Source of the DNA: an uncultured Clostridia bacterium | GTDB lineage: Bacteria; Bacillota; Clostridia; TANB77; CAG-508 | Reading direction: 5' to 3' | Assembly: GCA_947627595.1 (NCBI GenBank) | Contig: CANQWQ010000011.1 | Coordinates: 1-48,028 of the forward strand | Length of the DNA stretch: 48,028 nt | Shown here: in pieces, positions 33,197-43,102 of the stretch | Layout: each line of letters opens with the position of its first letter | Position numbering within the stretch: position 1 is the stretch's first letter | Notes under the pieces: model-generated | What the model was told of the DNA's origin: nothing | Seen by the model: the letters and a program-made list of their open reading frames with translations, nothing else | The model's database searches: none | Program-made: the position numbers and the translations under genes

Positions 33197-34582
33197 ATGT
33201 CAGTTGATTCAATGGAAAAAATCGTTAATTTATGTAAGGCTAGAGGATATATTTATCCAGGTTCAGAAATTTATGGAGGTTTGGCTAATTCTTGGGATTA
33301 CGGTCCACTAGGAACTGAACTAAAAAATAACATCAAAAAATTATGGTTTCAAAAATTTGTTCAAGAATCAAGATATAACGTAAAATTAGATGCTGCGATT
33401 CTTATGAACCCTGAAACTTGGGTTGCATCAGGACACGTTGGTGGATTCTCCGATCCATTAATAGATTGTAAAGAATGTAAAACCCGTCACAGAGCTGATA
33501 AATTAATTGAAGAGTGGGCACATGACAATGGAAAAGATATGATTGCAGATGGAATGACAGATGAAGCTATGATTAACTTTATCAATGATAACAACATAGT
33601 GTGTCCAAATTGTGGAAAAAGAAACTTTACATCAATTAGAAAGTTCAATCTTATGTTTAAAACATTTCAGGGTGTTACAGAAGATTCTACAGCTCAATTA
33701 TATTTGAGACCAGAAACAGCTCAAGGTATTTTTGTTAACTTCAAAAATGTTCAAAGAACTACTAGAAGAAAGATGCCAATGGGAATTGCTCAAATTGGTA
33801 AAGCTTTTAGAAATGAAATTACACCAGGAAACTTTACTTTTAGAACTAGAGAGTTCGAGCAAATGGAACTTGAATTTTTCTGCAAACCAGGAACAGATAA
33901 AGAGTGGTTTGAATATTGGAGAACTTTCTGCAAAAATTGGTTATTAAATTTAGGAATGAAAGAAGGAAATATTAGATTAAGAGATCACTCTCCAGAAGAA
34001 CTTGTATTTTACAGTAAAGGAACAACAGATATTGAGTTTGCTTTCCCATTTGGATGGGGTGAACTTTGGGGAATTGCTGATAGAACTGATTATGATTTAT
34101 CAAGACATCAAGAGCACTCAAAACAAGATTTAACATATCTTGATCCTGAAACAAATGAAAGATATATTCCATATGTTATTGAGCCTTCATTAGGTGCTGA
34201 TAGAGTTGCTCTTGCTTTCCTTTGTAACGCTTATGATGAAGAAAAAATTGCTGAAGATGATACAAGAGTTGTTTTACACTTGCATCCAGCTTTAGCACCA
34301 TATAAAGCTGCAGTTTTACCACTTTCTAAGAAATTAAGTGATAAAGCTTTAGAAGTTTATGATTTGTTATCAAAGAACTTCATGTGTGATTATGATGAAG
34401 CAGGTTCAATTGGAAAGAGATATAGAAGAGAAGATGAGATTGGAACACCATATTCTGTAACAGTTGATTTTGATACAGAAAATGATGGATGTGTTACAGT
34501 TAGAGATAGAGATACAATGGAACAAGTTAGAATTAAGATTGAAGAAGTTTCAAAATATATTGAAGATAAAATGAAATTTTAA
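33197..34582 (+). CDS. glyS: glycyl-tRNA synthetase (homodimeric type)
   Basis: A 461-residue class II enzyme charging tRNA-Gly. ATG 33197 has GGGAGGA upstream. Start region [34 protein letters not shown], the Cys pairs of the insertion ([16 protein letters not shown]), motif 2 ([26 protein letters not shown]) split by conserved Arg, and the C-terminal anticodon domain ([15 protein letters not shown]) are in order. It is the alpha2 type, not alpha2beta2. If CGG-N is decoded by out-of-frame tRNA-Gly, supply of charged tRNA-Gly set here would matter. Confidence 0.97.
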   Translation: MSVDSMEKIVNLCKARGYIYPGSEIYGGLANSWDYGPLGTELKNNIKKLWFQKFVQESRYNVKLDAAILMNPETWVASGHVGGFSDPLIDCKECKTRHRADKLIEEWAHDNGKDMIADGMTDEAMINFINDNNIVCPNCGKRNFTSIRKFNLMFKTFQGVTEDSTAQLYLRPETAQGIFVNFKNVQRTTRRKMPMGIAQIGKAFRNEITPGNFTFRTREFEQMELEFFCKPGTDKEWFEYWRTFCKNWLLNLGMKEGNIRLRDHSPEELVFYSKGTTDIEFAFPFGWGELWGIADRTDYDLSRHQEHSKQDLTYLDPETNERYIPYVIEPSLGADRVALAFLCNAYDEEKIAEDDTRVVLHLHPALAPYKAAVLPLSKKLSDKALEVYDLLSKNFMCDYDEAGSIGKRYRREDEIGTPYSVTVDFDTENDGCVTVRDRDTMEQVRIKIEEVSKYIEDKMKF

Positions 34583-34592
34583 GATTTAGATT

Positions 34593-34629
34593 TTGGGAAA
34601 AGGGGACAGTCCCTTTTTCTCATTTTTTA
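34593..34629. repeat. dispersed palindromic repeat, copy 5 (terminator-like)
   Basis: TTGGGAAAAGGGGACAGTCC continuing CTTTTTCTCATTTTTT, 10 bases after the glyS stop. The core matches copy 1; copies 4 and 5 bracket the T-box-glyS unit. Confidence 0.8.
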
Positions 34630-34663
34630 TTAAAAAATATTTTAAAAAATTTTCTAAAACTGC

Positions 34664-34692
34664 TTGACCAAAATATGATTTTAAAGGATAAT
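34664..34692 (+). promoter_or_regulatory. glgP promoter
   Basis: TTGACC at 34664-34669 and GATAAT at 34687-34692, spacer 17; an overlapping TATAAT at 34692-34697 has a 22-base spacer and is less likely. Confidence 0.5.
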
Positions 34693-34769
34693 ATAATATA
34701 TAATTATGGGTCATACTGCGCCCAAAAATTGCTAAAGATTATTAAAAAATACAAAGGAGGAATATATAT

Positions 34770-37328
34770 ATGTATATATTCAATAGAGTTACAGTTGTTC
34801 CACAATTGCCTGATAGAATTGCAAAATTACCAGAAATTGCTAATAATTTATGGTGGTCTTGGAATTCAGAATTTTTAAGATTATTTCAAGAGATTGATAA
34901 TAATTTGTGGGAAAAAGTTGAAAAAAACCCAGTTAAATTTCTAAAATTAGTTGGCCAAGATAAAATCGAAAAAATGGCCGAAGATCTTAATTTCCTTAAG
35001 AAATATGATAAGATAGTTGAAAATTTTGAAAACTATATGGAAAGCAAAGATACTTGGTTTTCTGAAACATATCCAAAAAATAGTAAAGATTTAGTTGCAT
35101 ATTTTTCAGCTGAATATGGTTTAGATGAAATTCTACCAATTTATTCAGGTGGTTTAGGACTTTTATCTGGCGATCATGTTAAGTCAGCTAGTGATTTAGG
35201 TGTCCCATTTGTTGCAATTGGTTTACTATATAAAAATGGATATTTCCATCAAAAGATTAATGTTCGCGGAGAGCAATGCTCTGAATATCATAATATAGAT
35301 TTATATAATCTTCCTATTACTCCTGTAAAAGATCAAGATAATAATGATGTTATAATTGATGTTGATATGGGAGATAGAGTAATATTTGTTAAATTATGGC
35401 AAATTAATGTTGGTAGAGTAAAAGTTTATTTAATGGATACTGATATTGATCAAAACCCAGAAGATTTAAAAGATACCACTTTAAGACTATATGGTGGTGA
35501 TAGAGATATGAGAATTCGCCAAGAAATAGTTCTTGGAATGGGTGGTGTCAAAGCTTTAAAAACTTTAGGTTATGAACCAAAAGTTTATCATATGAATGAA
35601 GGACATTCATCATTCTTAATTTTAGAAGTAATTAAGAATTTAATGAATGAACATCAAATTTCATTTGAAATTGCTAAAGAAATTGCAACTTCTCAAGCTG
35701 TATTTACAACTCATACCCCTGTACCTGCTGGAAATGATATATTTAGTATAGATTTAGTTGAGAAATATTTTGGAAAATTCTGGCCAAAACTTGGAATTTC
35801 TCGTGAAGAGTTCTTAAGACTTGGAATGAAAGAAACAGAAGGCTTCTCACAAGGCTTCGATATGGGAATTTTGGCTTTAAAACTTTCTGGAAAGAAAAAT
35901 GGAGTTAGTAAACTTCATGGTGAAGTTTCTAGAGAAATATTTAGTGATGTTTGGCCAAATATTGCTCAAGATGAATCACCAATTGATTATGTAACAAATG
36001 GTGTTCATACTTGCTCATGGCTTTCTCCAAAAATTAAAGAGCTTTATAATGATTATTTGCCGCCATATTGGCAAGATAAAATTCATTTACAATCTACATG
36101 GGATAAAGTAGATAGTATTCCAGATGAAAAACTTTGGGAAGCTCATGTTGCTAGAAAACAAAGATTAATTAAATTAATAAAAGAAAATGTTACAACTAGA
36201 TTTTTAAATAATGGTGTTGGTTATGATCAAATTTCTGAAGTAGTAAATTCACTTAATCCAAAAGCTTTGATTATAGGCTTTGCTAGACGTTTTGCTACTT
36301 ATAAGAGAGCAACTTTAATATTTAAAGATATAGCAAGACTTACTCAAATATTATGTGATGAAAATAGACCAGTTCAGCTTGTGTTTGCTGGAAAAGCTCA
36401 CCCAGCTGACAAAGAAGGTCAAGATTTAATAAAAACAATTCATGAAATCTCATTAATGCCACAATTTAAAGGTAAGATTTTCTTACTAGAAAATTATAAT
36501 ATTGGAATTAGTAGATATATTATAAGTGGTGTTGATGTTTGGCTAAATAACCCACGTAGGCCAATGGAAGCTTCTGGAACTTCTGGCGAAAAAGCTTCTG
36601 TAAACGGTGTTGTAAACTTTAGTATTCTAGATGGTTGGTGGGCTGAAGGTTATGATGGTACAAACGGTTGGGCCATTGGAACCGAAAATGATTATGAAAA
36701 TGAAGAAGAACAAGATAAAGCTGATAGCAACAGTATTTATCATATTTTAGAAAATCAAATAATTCCAACTTATTATAACCAAGATAGAAATGGAATTTCT
36801 AGAGATTGGATTAAACTTATGAAAAATTCAATCAGAACTACTGGTGGTCAATATAGCATGGCTAGACAAGTTGTTGACTATGTTAATAAATTCTATATTC
36901 CATTGATTAATTTAAATACTAAATATTTCAAAGATATTGGAAAAGTTATAGAATATGCAGAGTGGAAGAAAGATGTTTCAAGTAAATGGGAATCAATTAG
37001 AATTGATCAACCAGAAAATATTGATAATGCTAAACTTGTTGCCGGAAGCAAAATAAAAGCTAAATGTTATATTGATTTAGCTGGAATTTCTGAGAATAAT
37101 GCTAATATCCAGATTTATTTCGGACAATTCTTAGAAAATGGAAGTGTTAAAAACGTATATACTAGTGAAATGAAAAAAATAGGTGAAGAGAACGGAATGA
37201 GTGTATATGAAGGAACAATTGAACTTCCAACTGGCGGAAATTATGGATATACATTTAGAGTTATGCCAAAACACGAAATGTTATTAGATGCTGAAAATAT
37301 GAATTTAATTAAGTGGTTGGTAAAATAA
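34770..37328 (+). CDS. glgP: alpha-glucan phosphorylase
   Basis: An 852-residue enzyme releasing glucose-1-phosphate from glycogen or maltodextrin. The N-terminal DUF3417 segment (LPEIANNLWWSWNSEFLRLF) marks the short archaeal/bacterial alpha-glucan phosphorylase group. FSAEYGLDEILPIYSGGLG, the HMNEGHSSF block, VTNGVHTCSW, FARRFATYKRA and EASGTSGEKASVNG (Lys/PLP region) are present. AAAGGAGG precedes the start. No other glycogen gene is nearby; the transglutaminase-like genes follow 28 bases later, perhaps in the same transcript. Confidence 0.94.
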   Translation: MYIFNRVTVVPQLPDRIAKLPEIANNLWWSWNSEFLRLFQEIDNNLWEKVEKNPVKFLKLVGQDKIEKMAEDLNFLKKYDKIVENFENYMESKDTWFSETYPKNSKDLVAYFSAEYGLDEILPIYSGGLGLLSGDHVKSASDLGVPFVAIGLLYKNGYFHQKINVRGEQCSEYHNIDLYNLPITPVKDQDNNDVIIDVDMGDRVIFVKLWQINVGRVKVYLMDTDIDQNPEDLKDTTLRLYGGDRDMRIRQEIVLGMGGVKALKTLGYEPKVYHMNEGHSSFLILEVIKNLMNEHQISFEIAKEIATSQAVFTTHTPVPAGNDIFSIDLVEKYFGKFWPKLGISREEFLRLGMKETEGFSQGFDMGILALKLSGKKNGVSKLHGEVSREIFSDVWPNIAQDESPIDYVTNGVHTCSWLSPKIKELYNDYLPPYWQDKIHLQSTWDKVDSIPDEKLWEAHVARKQRLIKLIKENVTTRFLNNGVGYDQISEVVNSLNPKALIIGFARRFATYKRATLIFKDIARLTQILCDENRPVQLVFAGKAHPADKEGQDLIKTIHEISLMPQFKGKIFLLENYNIGISRYIISGVDVWLNNPRRPMEASGTSGEKASVNGVVNFSILDGWWAEGYDGTNGWAIGTENDYENEEEQDKADSNSIYHILENQIIPTYYNQDRNGISRDWIKLMKNSIRTTGGQYSMARQVVDYVNKFYIPLINLNTKYFKDIGKVIEYAEWKKDVSSKWESIRIDQPENIDNAKLVAGSKIKAKCYIDLAGISENNANIQIYFGQFLENGSVKNVYTSEMKKIGEENGMSVYEGTIELPTGGNYGYTFRVMPKHEMLLDAENMNLIKWLVK

Positions 37329-37356
37329 ATTATAATTATAAATAGGGAAAAGATTA

Positions 37357-39405
37357 ATGATTATAAAAAGCAAAGGCCTAATTTCATATTTTGGAACTAG
37401 AATTGTTACCAAGAAAACAATTATGAAGCATTACTATCATTTAACCGTTAGTTATAATGCTGGTCCAATTGATTTAGGTGAGGTAACTGCGCTCATTAAT
37501 GCTTTTCCCGATTTAATAAGTATTTCTGTTATTTCAGATGATTCTGAAGTAATTAGGAATACTTTATTAGCTTTTCCTGAAAATAAAATTTCAAGAGTTT
37601 TTATATGTCCAACTGGAAACTTTGAATTAAAAGTAGAAGACTTAGAAAAATTTCCAGAAGTAAAAATATTAAAAATAGTTGGAAAATCTAGAAGTTCTTT
37701 GAAAAAACTCGAAGTTCCAAAAAGCGTTAAAAACTTATTTATTTCAAATTTTGATGAAATTGATGATATAGATTTAAGTAATAATCCAAATAATCCTACA
37801 ATAAAACTAAATGAAGTTAGAAAAAAATTATTTTACTCATTAGATCCCAAAATTGCAGAATTAATTCAAGAAATTGGATTTGATGTTGATGATAGAACTG
37901 TTGATACAATAGCAATTGGTGATATATTTAAAAAGTTTCCAAATTTAAGCTTGATAGAAGATCCGCCTTATTTAGATAAAAATGTCTCTGATTTAAGTGA
38001 TGTTACAGAGTTTCTTAAAAGATGCGAAGTTGTAGATATGTCAGCAGATTTAATAGAAAGATATAAGAAGTATTATGATGAAAATAATATTGCTGGGGAG
38101 TTTAAAGTCTATTTAGGAAAAACTCAAGCAATTACAGAATCATATATAAAGCGCCTTGATGGTTTAGATGATTCATGTGTACATTATCCTGCATCTCAAA
38201 TAAAGAGTTCAGAAGATTGTTTAGAGTATGTTGAAATATCAAAGGAAAAAGAAATAGTCTTTTGCGCACAAAATATGGCAGACTTGCCATTAGAAATTGT
38301 TAATGAGTTAAAAAGATTAGGAATTAATTGTAAAATAAGATTTAACTCTCATGATAATACAGATAATCAAAATTCTGTGTATACTTTAGATGAATATATC
38401 GCTATTTTTAGAAAAATTAATGAATTAATAGACGATATAGATATTGATTTACCTGAACAAGAGCGATTTGGAAAAATATATAGACGTATAGTTGATAATA
38501 TAGAATATGACTATATTTCAGCTTATCCTATAACAGCAATAGAAAGAAAATATGCTGAAGCAAATTCAATTGATTCTAGAAACTTAACAAATGGATTATT
38601 ACACGGAAAATGTGTATGTTCTGGTTATGCAGATATTTTGAAAAACGCATGCCTTTTAAAAGGATTAGAATGTGAATTTGTTGCAGGACCTGTTGATACA
38701 ATAAGGAGTAAAGTAGACCATGATTTAGATTTAACGTCTGATGATGGAGAAGAAATTATACAAATTTATGATTCAGATGTTGTTGCTAGAGAATATCATG
38801 CTTGGAACAAGGTAAAAATTAATGGAGCTTGGTATAATTGTGATCCTACAAATGATAAAATATATTTATCAAAAGGAAAAATTCCTAAATATGCTCTTTT
38901 ATCAGATGATTTAATGGTAAAAATGGGAAGACCTACTTCTAGAATAGAAAGGTGTCCATGTGATAGAACAGCTACAGCATCAGAGAAAAGAGAGATTTTT
39001 CCAGGACTAGAGCCATCAGGTCAAATAGTTACAAAACAGAGATTAATTGATTTTGAAAAAACACTTGATGAATATGGAAATCCAAAACAACTTCCTATAG
39101 TTAGAAAAAGAACGTTTTGGGAACTATTATTAAGACGTCTTAAAATTTATGCAAGATATGTCAAAGATACTTTTTCAGATGCAATTAGTTCATTTAGAGA
39201 AAAATCTGATAATAAGACATATGATGATAATGATGACGTAATTCTTGATGGAGAAAATATTATAAATGACTATAATTCAAAACGTGAGTCGTGGCAACTT
39301 ACAGATGAACAATTAAAAAATGTACAAAATAAATCTAAAAATAAATTAGAACCTAAAACTGATTCAAAAAAGATAACAGAAGTAGATGAAAAAGATATTG
39401 ACTAA
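37357..39405 (+). CDS. transglutaminase-like protein with N-terminal LRR-like region (paralogue 1)
   Basis: A 682-residue protein without signal peptide or clear membrane segment. Residues about 1-230 form degenerate leucine-rich strands, 230-370 a domain shared with paralogue 2 (SEAI..LGRLD, VIFCAQNMADLPLE and SHDNTDNQN, the last two nearly identical), and 370-560 a transglutaminase-like domain: NGLLHGKCVCSGYADILKNA with catalytic C421, H481 in EYHAWNKVKINGAWYN and D496 in CDPTND. The C-terminus is a basic/Trp region (TFWELLLRRL) and an acidic tail containing WQLTDEQLKNV. Cytoplasmic peptide or protein amide chemistry is inferred; true function unknown. Followed by its paralogue 28 bases later. 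Confidence 0.8.
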   Translation: MIIKSKGLISYFGTRIVTKKTIMKHYYHLTVSYNAGPIDLGEVTALINAFPDLISISVISDDSEVIRNTLLAFPENKISRVFICPTGNFELKVEDLEKFPEVKILKIVGKSRSSLKKLEVPKSVKNLFISNFDEIDDIDLSNNPNNPTIKLNEVRKKLFYSLDPKIAELIQEIGFDVDDRTVDTIAIGDIFKKFPNLSLIEDPPYLDKNVSDLSDVTEFLKRCEVVDMSADLIERYKKYYDENNIAGEFKVYLGKTQAITESYIKRLDGLDDSCVHYPASQIKSSEDCLEYVEISKEKEIVFCAQNMADLPLEIVNELKRLGINCKIRFNSHDNTDNQNSVYTLDEYIAIFRKINELIDDIDIDLPEQERFGKIYRRIVDNIEYDYISAYPITAIERKYAEANSIDSRNLTNGLLHGKCVCSGYADILKNACLLKGLECEFVAGPVDTIRSKVDHDLDLTSDDGEEIIQIYDSDVVAREYHAWNKVKINGAWYNCDPTNDKIYLSKGKIPKYALLSDDLMVKMGRPTSRIERCPCDRTATASEKREIFPGLEPSGQIVTKQRLIDFEKTLDEYGNPKQLPIVRKRTFWELLLRRLKIYARYVKDTFSDAISSFREKSDNKTYDDNDDVILDGENIINDYNSKRESWQLTDEQLKNVQNKSKNKLEPKTDSKKITEVDEKDID

Positions 39406-39433
39406 AGAAAATTCGAAAGATTGAGGAGAACAT

Positions 39434-41572
39434 ATGAAATTAACAGATAAAGGGTTAATTGAATCATTTGGTAAAGATGAAATTACAGAACAAGATATTT
39501 CTGGAAAATTTATATATGTTAAAGCATCAGATGAGCCTACAAATATTAGTGAATTAGAGACTCTTTTTGCAACATTTCCAAATACAATTCCAAATATTTC
39601 TGTACAAGGAAAAACAATGGAAGATATAAACAAATATCTTGCTATATTACCGCAAAGCAAATTAACTGGACTACAGATATTAATAGATAGTGATGAAATT
39701 GAAATTGATGGAAGCCAGTTAAAAAATTTTACAAGTCTAAGTCATTTTCATATTACTTCACTTCATAATGGACGTGCTTCTGTTAAAAGCCTTTATGTTC
39801 CAGCTTCAGTTCAATTTTTACACTGCTATTGGTTAAATGATTTGCAAAATGTTAATAGTGAATCTGATATTTCACAAAAAAGTTTATTTCTTCATCATAC
39901 TACAAAGAAGACTCTTGAAACTTTAAGCCCAAAATTAGCAAGTATAGTATATTCTATAGATATTAATCAAGATGATCCTTCTTGGGAACCTTCAGATATT
40001 TCTTTATTACTTAGTAAATTGCCTAAATCAACTATAATAGAAAATATGATGTATCTTGATGATAGAGTTCCTGATTTATTAGTAGTTGATGAAGCAATGA
40101 AAAGAGTCGGAAAACTAGATATGTCTCCAGATTTATTAGAGGATTATAAAAGTTATGTTGAAATACATAGACGAGATTCAATCGGAAAAAGTATTTTCTT
40201 TAGTTCATCTGAAGCAATTTCTGGGATATATTTAGGTAGATTAGATCAAAAAAGTAATTATCAAAGAATTCATTATCCAGCTTGTGATTTGGCTAATTTA
40301 CAAAGTTTTTCAAAATTTAATAATCCAAATGTCATATATACTTTTTGTGCACAAAATATGACAGATTTACCATTAGAAGTTGCTCAAAGGCTTAAAGCTG
40401 AAGAAATTAAATGTGAGATACTTATGGATTCTCATGATAATGGCCAAAATCAAAATATTGCATACTCATTAGATCAATATATTCAAATATGTCAGAAAAT
40501 GAATGAATTTATAGAAGATATTGATGATTCAGCATCTGATAAAGAAAAACTTGCACAAATATATCTTAGAATTTCTAGGAATATTGTTTATGATTATCCA
40601 GTATTTTATCCAAAAACAGAAGAAGATAGAAAATATTCTCGAGAAAATGTAAATACTTCTAGAAATTTAGTTAATGGTTTATTATATGGAAAATGTGTCT
40701 GCGCTGGATATGCGGATATTTTGAAAAATGCGTGTCTTTTAAAAGGAATAGAATGTGAATATGTTCAAGGTCCTGTAGATAGAATTATGAGTAGAGAAGC
40801 TTACATTGCTGAAAAATGTGATGATGAGATTCTTCATGAAGATGGTGATACACTTATTGTAAGATCATATCATGCTTGGAATAAAATAAAAATTGATGGC
40901 GTATGGTACAATTTTGATCCTACATGGGACCATGATGAAATATCACAATTAAGAGCACCTAAATTTACTTTCTTGTCAGACGCAGATATGAAGAAAATGG
41001 GAAGACCTACATGTGAGTATTCTAGACATCCATGTACTGTTACTTCAAGAGAAAAAGTCGTTTCAACATTTAATGGGTTAAATCAGCCAGGTCAGATTTA
41101 TTTTTATCCTGAAATGTTTCAACAATTTGAAGCATCTCTTGATACTTTTGGAGCACCACCACGTCCTAGTGAAATTAGTAAAACTCAAGGACAAACAATT
41201 GAAAATTCAGGACCTCCAGCAGTTGTAAAAAATAGTTTCTGGAAAAAAATTGTTGATAGGCTTAAAAATTTTAGAGATAGATTATTTAATAGAAATAATA
41301 AAAGTATAGAAGATACACAGCCATTGCCAGTAATTAAAGATGTCCCAGAGAAAGATACAAAGAAAGAATTTAATCTCGATGATACAGAGCCTCTTCCAAT
41401 TATTCAAAATGATCAACTTTTAATTAATCAAAGCCCTAATAAAGAACAAGAAAATGATAATCCTTGGAAATTAACAAATGAAGAATTACAAGCTGTTAAA
41501 GTTGTAGAAAATAGAACACCAGAAAAGAAATTAGAAGATAATATTAAACAAGATGAGATAGGAGATAAGTAA
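39434..41572 (+). CDS. transglutaminase-like protein with N-terminal LRR-like region (paralogue 2)
   Basis: A 712-residue paralogue of the upstream gene with the same order: N-terminal opening (KGLIESFG compared with KGLISYFG), LRR-like strands, the FCAQNMTDLPLEVAQRL and SHDNGQNQN blocks, and the transglutaminase-like domain with C423 (GKCVCAGYADIL), H480 (YHAWNKIKIDGVWYN) and D495 (FDPTWD). The tail differs: SFWKKIVDRLKNFRDRLFN, then two DT(Q/E)PLP(V/I)I motifs about 27 residues apart, then WKLTNEELQAV shared with paralogue 1. AGGAG precedes the start. Tandem duplication is plain, with the catalytic core best preserved. Confidence 0.8.
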   Translation: MKLTDKGLIESFGKDEITEQDISGKFIYVKASDEPTNISELETLFATFPNTIPNISVQGKTMEDINKYLAILPQSKLTGLQILIDSDEIEIDGSQLKNFTSLSHFHITSLHNGRASVKSLYVPASVQFLHCYWLNDLQNVNSESDISQKSLFLHHTTKKTLETLSPKLASIVYSIDINQDDPSWEPSDISLLLSKLPKSTIIENMMYLDDRVPDLLVVDEAMKRVGKLDMSPDLLEDYKSYVEIHRRDSIGKSIFFSSSEAISGIYLGRLDQKSNYQRIHYPACDLANLQSFSKFNNPNVIYTFCAQNMTDLPLEVAQRLKAEEIKCEILMDSHDNGQNQNIAYSLDQYIQICQKMNEFIEDIDDSASDKEKLAQIYLRISRNIVYDYPVFYPKTEEDRKYSRENVNTSRNLVNGLLYGKCVCAGYADILKNACLLKGIECEYVQGPVDRIMSREAYIAEKCDDEILHEDGDTLIVRSYHAWNKIKIDGVWYNFDPTWDHDEISQLRAPKFTFLSDADMKKMGRPTCEYSRHPCTVTSREKVVSTFNGLNQPGQIYFYPEMFQQFEASLDTFGAPPRPSEISKTQGQTIENSGPPAVVKNSFWKKIVDRLKNFRDRLFNRNNKSIEDTQPLPVIKDVPEKDTKKEFNLDDTEPLPIIQNDQLLINQSPNKEQENDNPWKLTNEELQAVKVVENRTPEKKLEDNIKQDEIGDK

Positions 41573-42184
41573 ATGTTTAGTGATAAAGAACTTGATACTA
41601 AAGTTAAATTTAAATTAGGAATCTTTGATGGAAGAGAACCAACGGAAGAAGAATTAGAAAATGTCAGAGACATATTTTTAACTAATTTAAATGCTAGAGG
41701 AGAAAAAATGAATACTGATATTTCTGAGCTTGTAAGACTTAAAAAACTAAGAAATCTTGATTTAAAAGGATTTGATTTGACACCAGAAGTTTTAGAAGTA
41801 ATTAGAAATATGAAAGGACTTACAGGATTAAAATTTTATGAATGTAATTCTGAAGAACCTATTTCTATAGATTTAGAGCAATTAAAAAGTTTAATTTTAG
41901 ATGCTTGCAAAGTAGAATTTGGAAGTGGAATTGATTCACTAGAGACTTTATTGGTTGTAAATAGTGGTACAGTAGATGTATCAAGATTACCACTTGGAAA
42001 AAAATTGAAAGACTTAGGTATAAAAAATTCTGAAATAGTTAATTCTGGAAAACTTTCAGAAATCGAAAGCTTGAAAAGTCTTAATATAGATGGTTCTGCT
42101 CTAGATAATGAAGAAGTTTTAAAAGCACTATTAGCTAATAAAGTAGCAGTTTCACATGAATATGAGTATCATCCAATAAAATAA
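41573..42184 (+). CDS. leucine-rich-repeat protein
   Basis: A 203-residue protein beginning at the base after the paralogue 2 stop, so translated from a ribosome site (AGGAGAT) inside that gene. It consists of about six LRR-type strands (LRNLDLKGFDL, LTGLKFYEC, LKSLILDACKV, LETLLVVNSG, LKDLGIKNSEI, LKSLNIDGSAL) with no catalytic domain and no signal peptide. It may bind the two transglutaminase-like proteins or their target; this is inferred from operon structure. Confidence 0.75.
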   Translation: MFSDKELDTKVKFKLGIFDGREPTEEELENVRDIFLTNLNARGEKMNTDISELVRLKKLRNLDLKGFDLTPEVLEVIRNMKGLTGLKFYECNSEEPISIDLEQLKSLILDACKVEFGSGIDSLETLLVVNSGTVDVSRLPLGKKLKDLGIKNSEIVNSGKLSEIESLKSLNIDGSALDNEEVLKALLANKVAVSHEYEYHPIK

Positions 42185-42220
42185 AAATAAAAGTCGAGAT
42201 TTTTTCTCGGCTTTTATTTT
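42183..42220. terminator. bidirectional terminator between LRR gene and pdaA
   Basis: AAAATAAAAGTCGAG and CTCGGCTTTTATTTT arms. The restored pdaA stop codon (42214-42216) lies within the arm. Confidence 0.8.
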
Positions 42221-43000
42221 TGAAATTCATCAATTGATTTAAATTTATAGCCCATTTTTTGAGTTTGTTTTATAACTGAATCTAAAATATTGCAATTGTC
42301 TTTGCTTGTTGCATGTAAAAGAAGAACACTTCCGATTATGAAGATTGTCTAGTATTTTAGCCTTTCCATATTCTTCACGTCCTTGATTATTTTCATTCCA
42401 ATCATCATAAGCAAAAGACCATAAAACTGCTTTATAATTCAATTCTTTTGCAATTTTTATGACTCTTTCTGAAAATTCTCCTTTAGGTGGTCTAAAATAT
42501 TTCATTTCATATCCAAATTTTTCATATAATGCTTTATGTAAGTTCATAATTTCTTCTTTAATTTCAGAATCGCTTAGAGTTGATAATGACTTATGATTTA
42601 CTGTATGATTTCCAACAATATGGCCTTCTTCAAGCATTCTTTTTACTAAATCTTCCTGAGTATTTAAATAATGACCTGTTATAAAAAATATTGCTTTAAC
42701 TTTATTTTCTTTTAATATATCTAAAATTTTTTCTGTGTAGCCTGCTTCATATCCCATATCAAAAGTTAAATAAACATAAGGCTTTTCACTATTTCCAATA
42801 GCAATTCCATCATATTTTTCTAATATTCTTAAAGATGAATCATCTAATTCTGGTTGTTTGTGATTTTGAGATCTTTTTAATCCCCATGAAATTAAATCAT
42901 TTGAAATATTTTCTGTGGCTCTAGCAAGAATTGTAAACTGGAATATAACAATTGCAATAATTAGAAGTGAAAAAAAGGCTCGACAAATTTTTTCTTTCAT
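42214..43000 (-). CDS. pdaA: PdaA-type peptidoglycan/muramic deacetylase, needs +1 shift at CGG
   Basis: Polysaccharide deacetylase of the PdaA group, which makes muramic delta-lactam in spore cortex. Signal peptide or anchor at about residues 6-27. NodB motifs: TFDMGYEAGYTEKIL (the PdaA-type TFDxGYE), GNHTVNH, RPPKGEFSERV and WSFAYDDWN. The frame then reads HN and in-frame CGG (minus strand, 42334-42332). Skipping that C gives HN-GSVLLLHATSKDNCNIL, the conserved last motif of PdaA (GSILLLHAISKDN in Bacillus as I remember it), and ends with KSIDEFQK and TAA at 42216-42214. Unshifted translation loses the catalytic His motif and ends at 42245. AAAGGA precedes the start. Total about 261 residues. 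Confidence 0.92.
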
Positions 43001-43058
43001 TATTTATATCCTTTCAAATTGTTTTTTAAAAGAATATTCGTAAAAGAAGAAAATATGC

Positions 43059-43093
43059 AAAAAAATAAACTCGGTAAACGAGTTTATTTTAGC
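43059..43093. terminator. terminator of the RHH gene (minus strand)
   Basis: AAAATAAACTCG (43062-43073), loop GTAAA, CGAGTTTATTTT (43079-43090), with A-run on the plus strand side giving T-run on the minus strand. Confidence 0.75.
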
Positions 43094-43102
43094 TATATGA
43101 AA

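Noticed and set aside
34675-34878. Small frame before glgP
   Set aside because: It overlaps the glgP promoter and start in another frame and has no family features.
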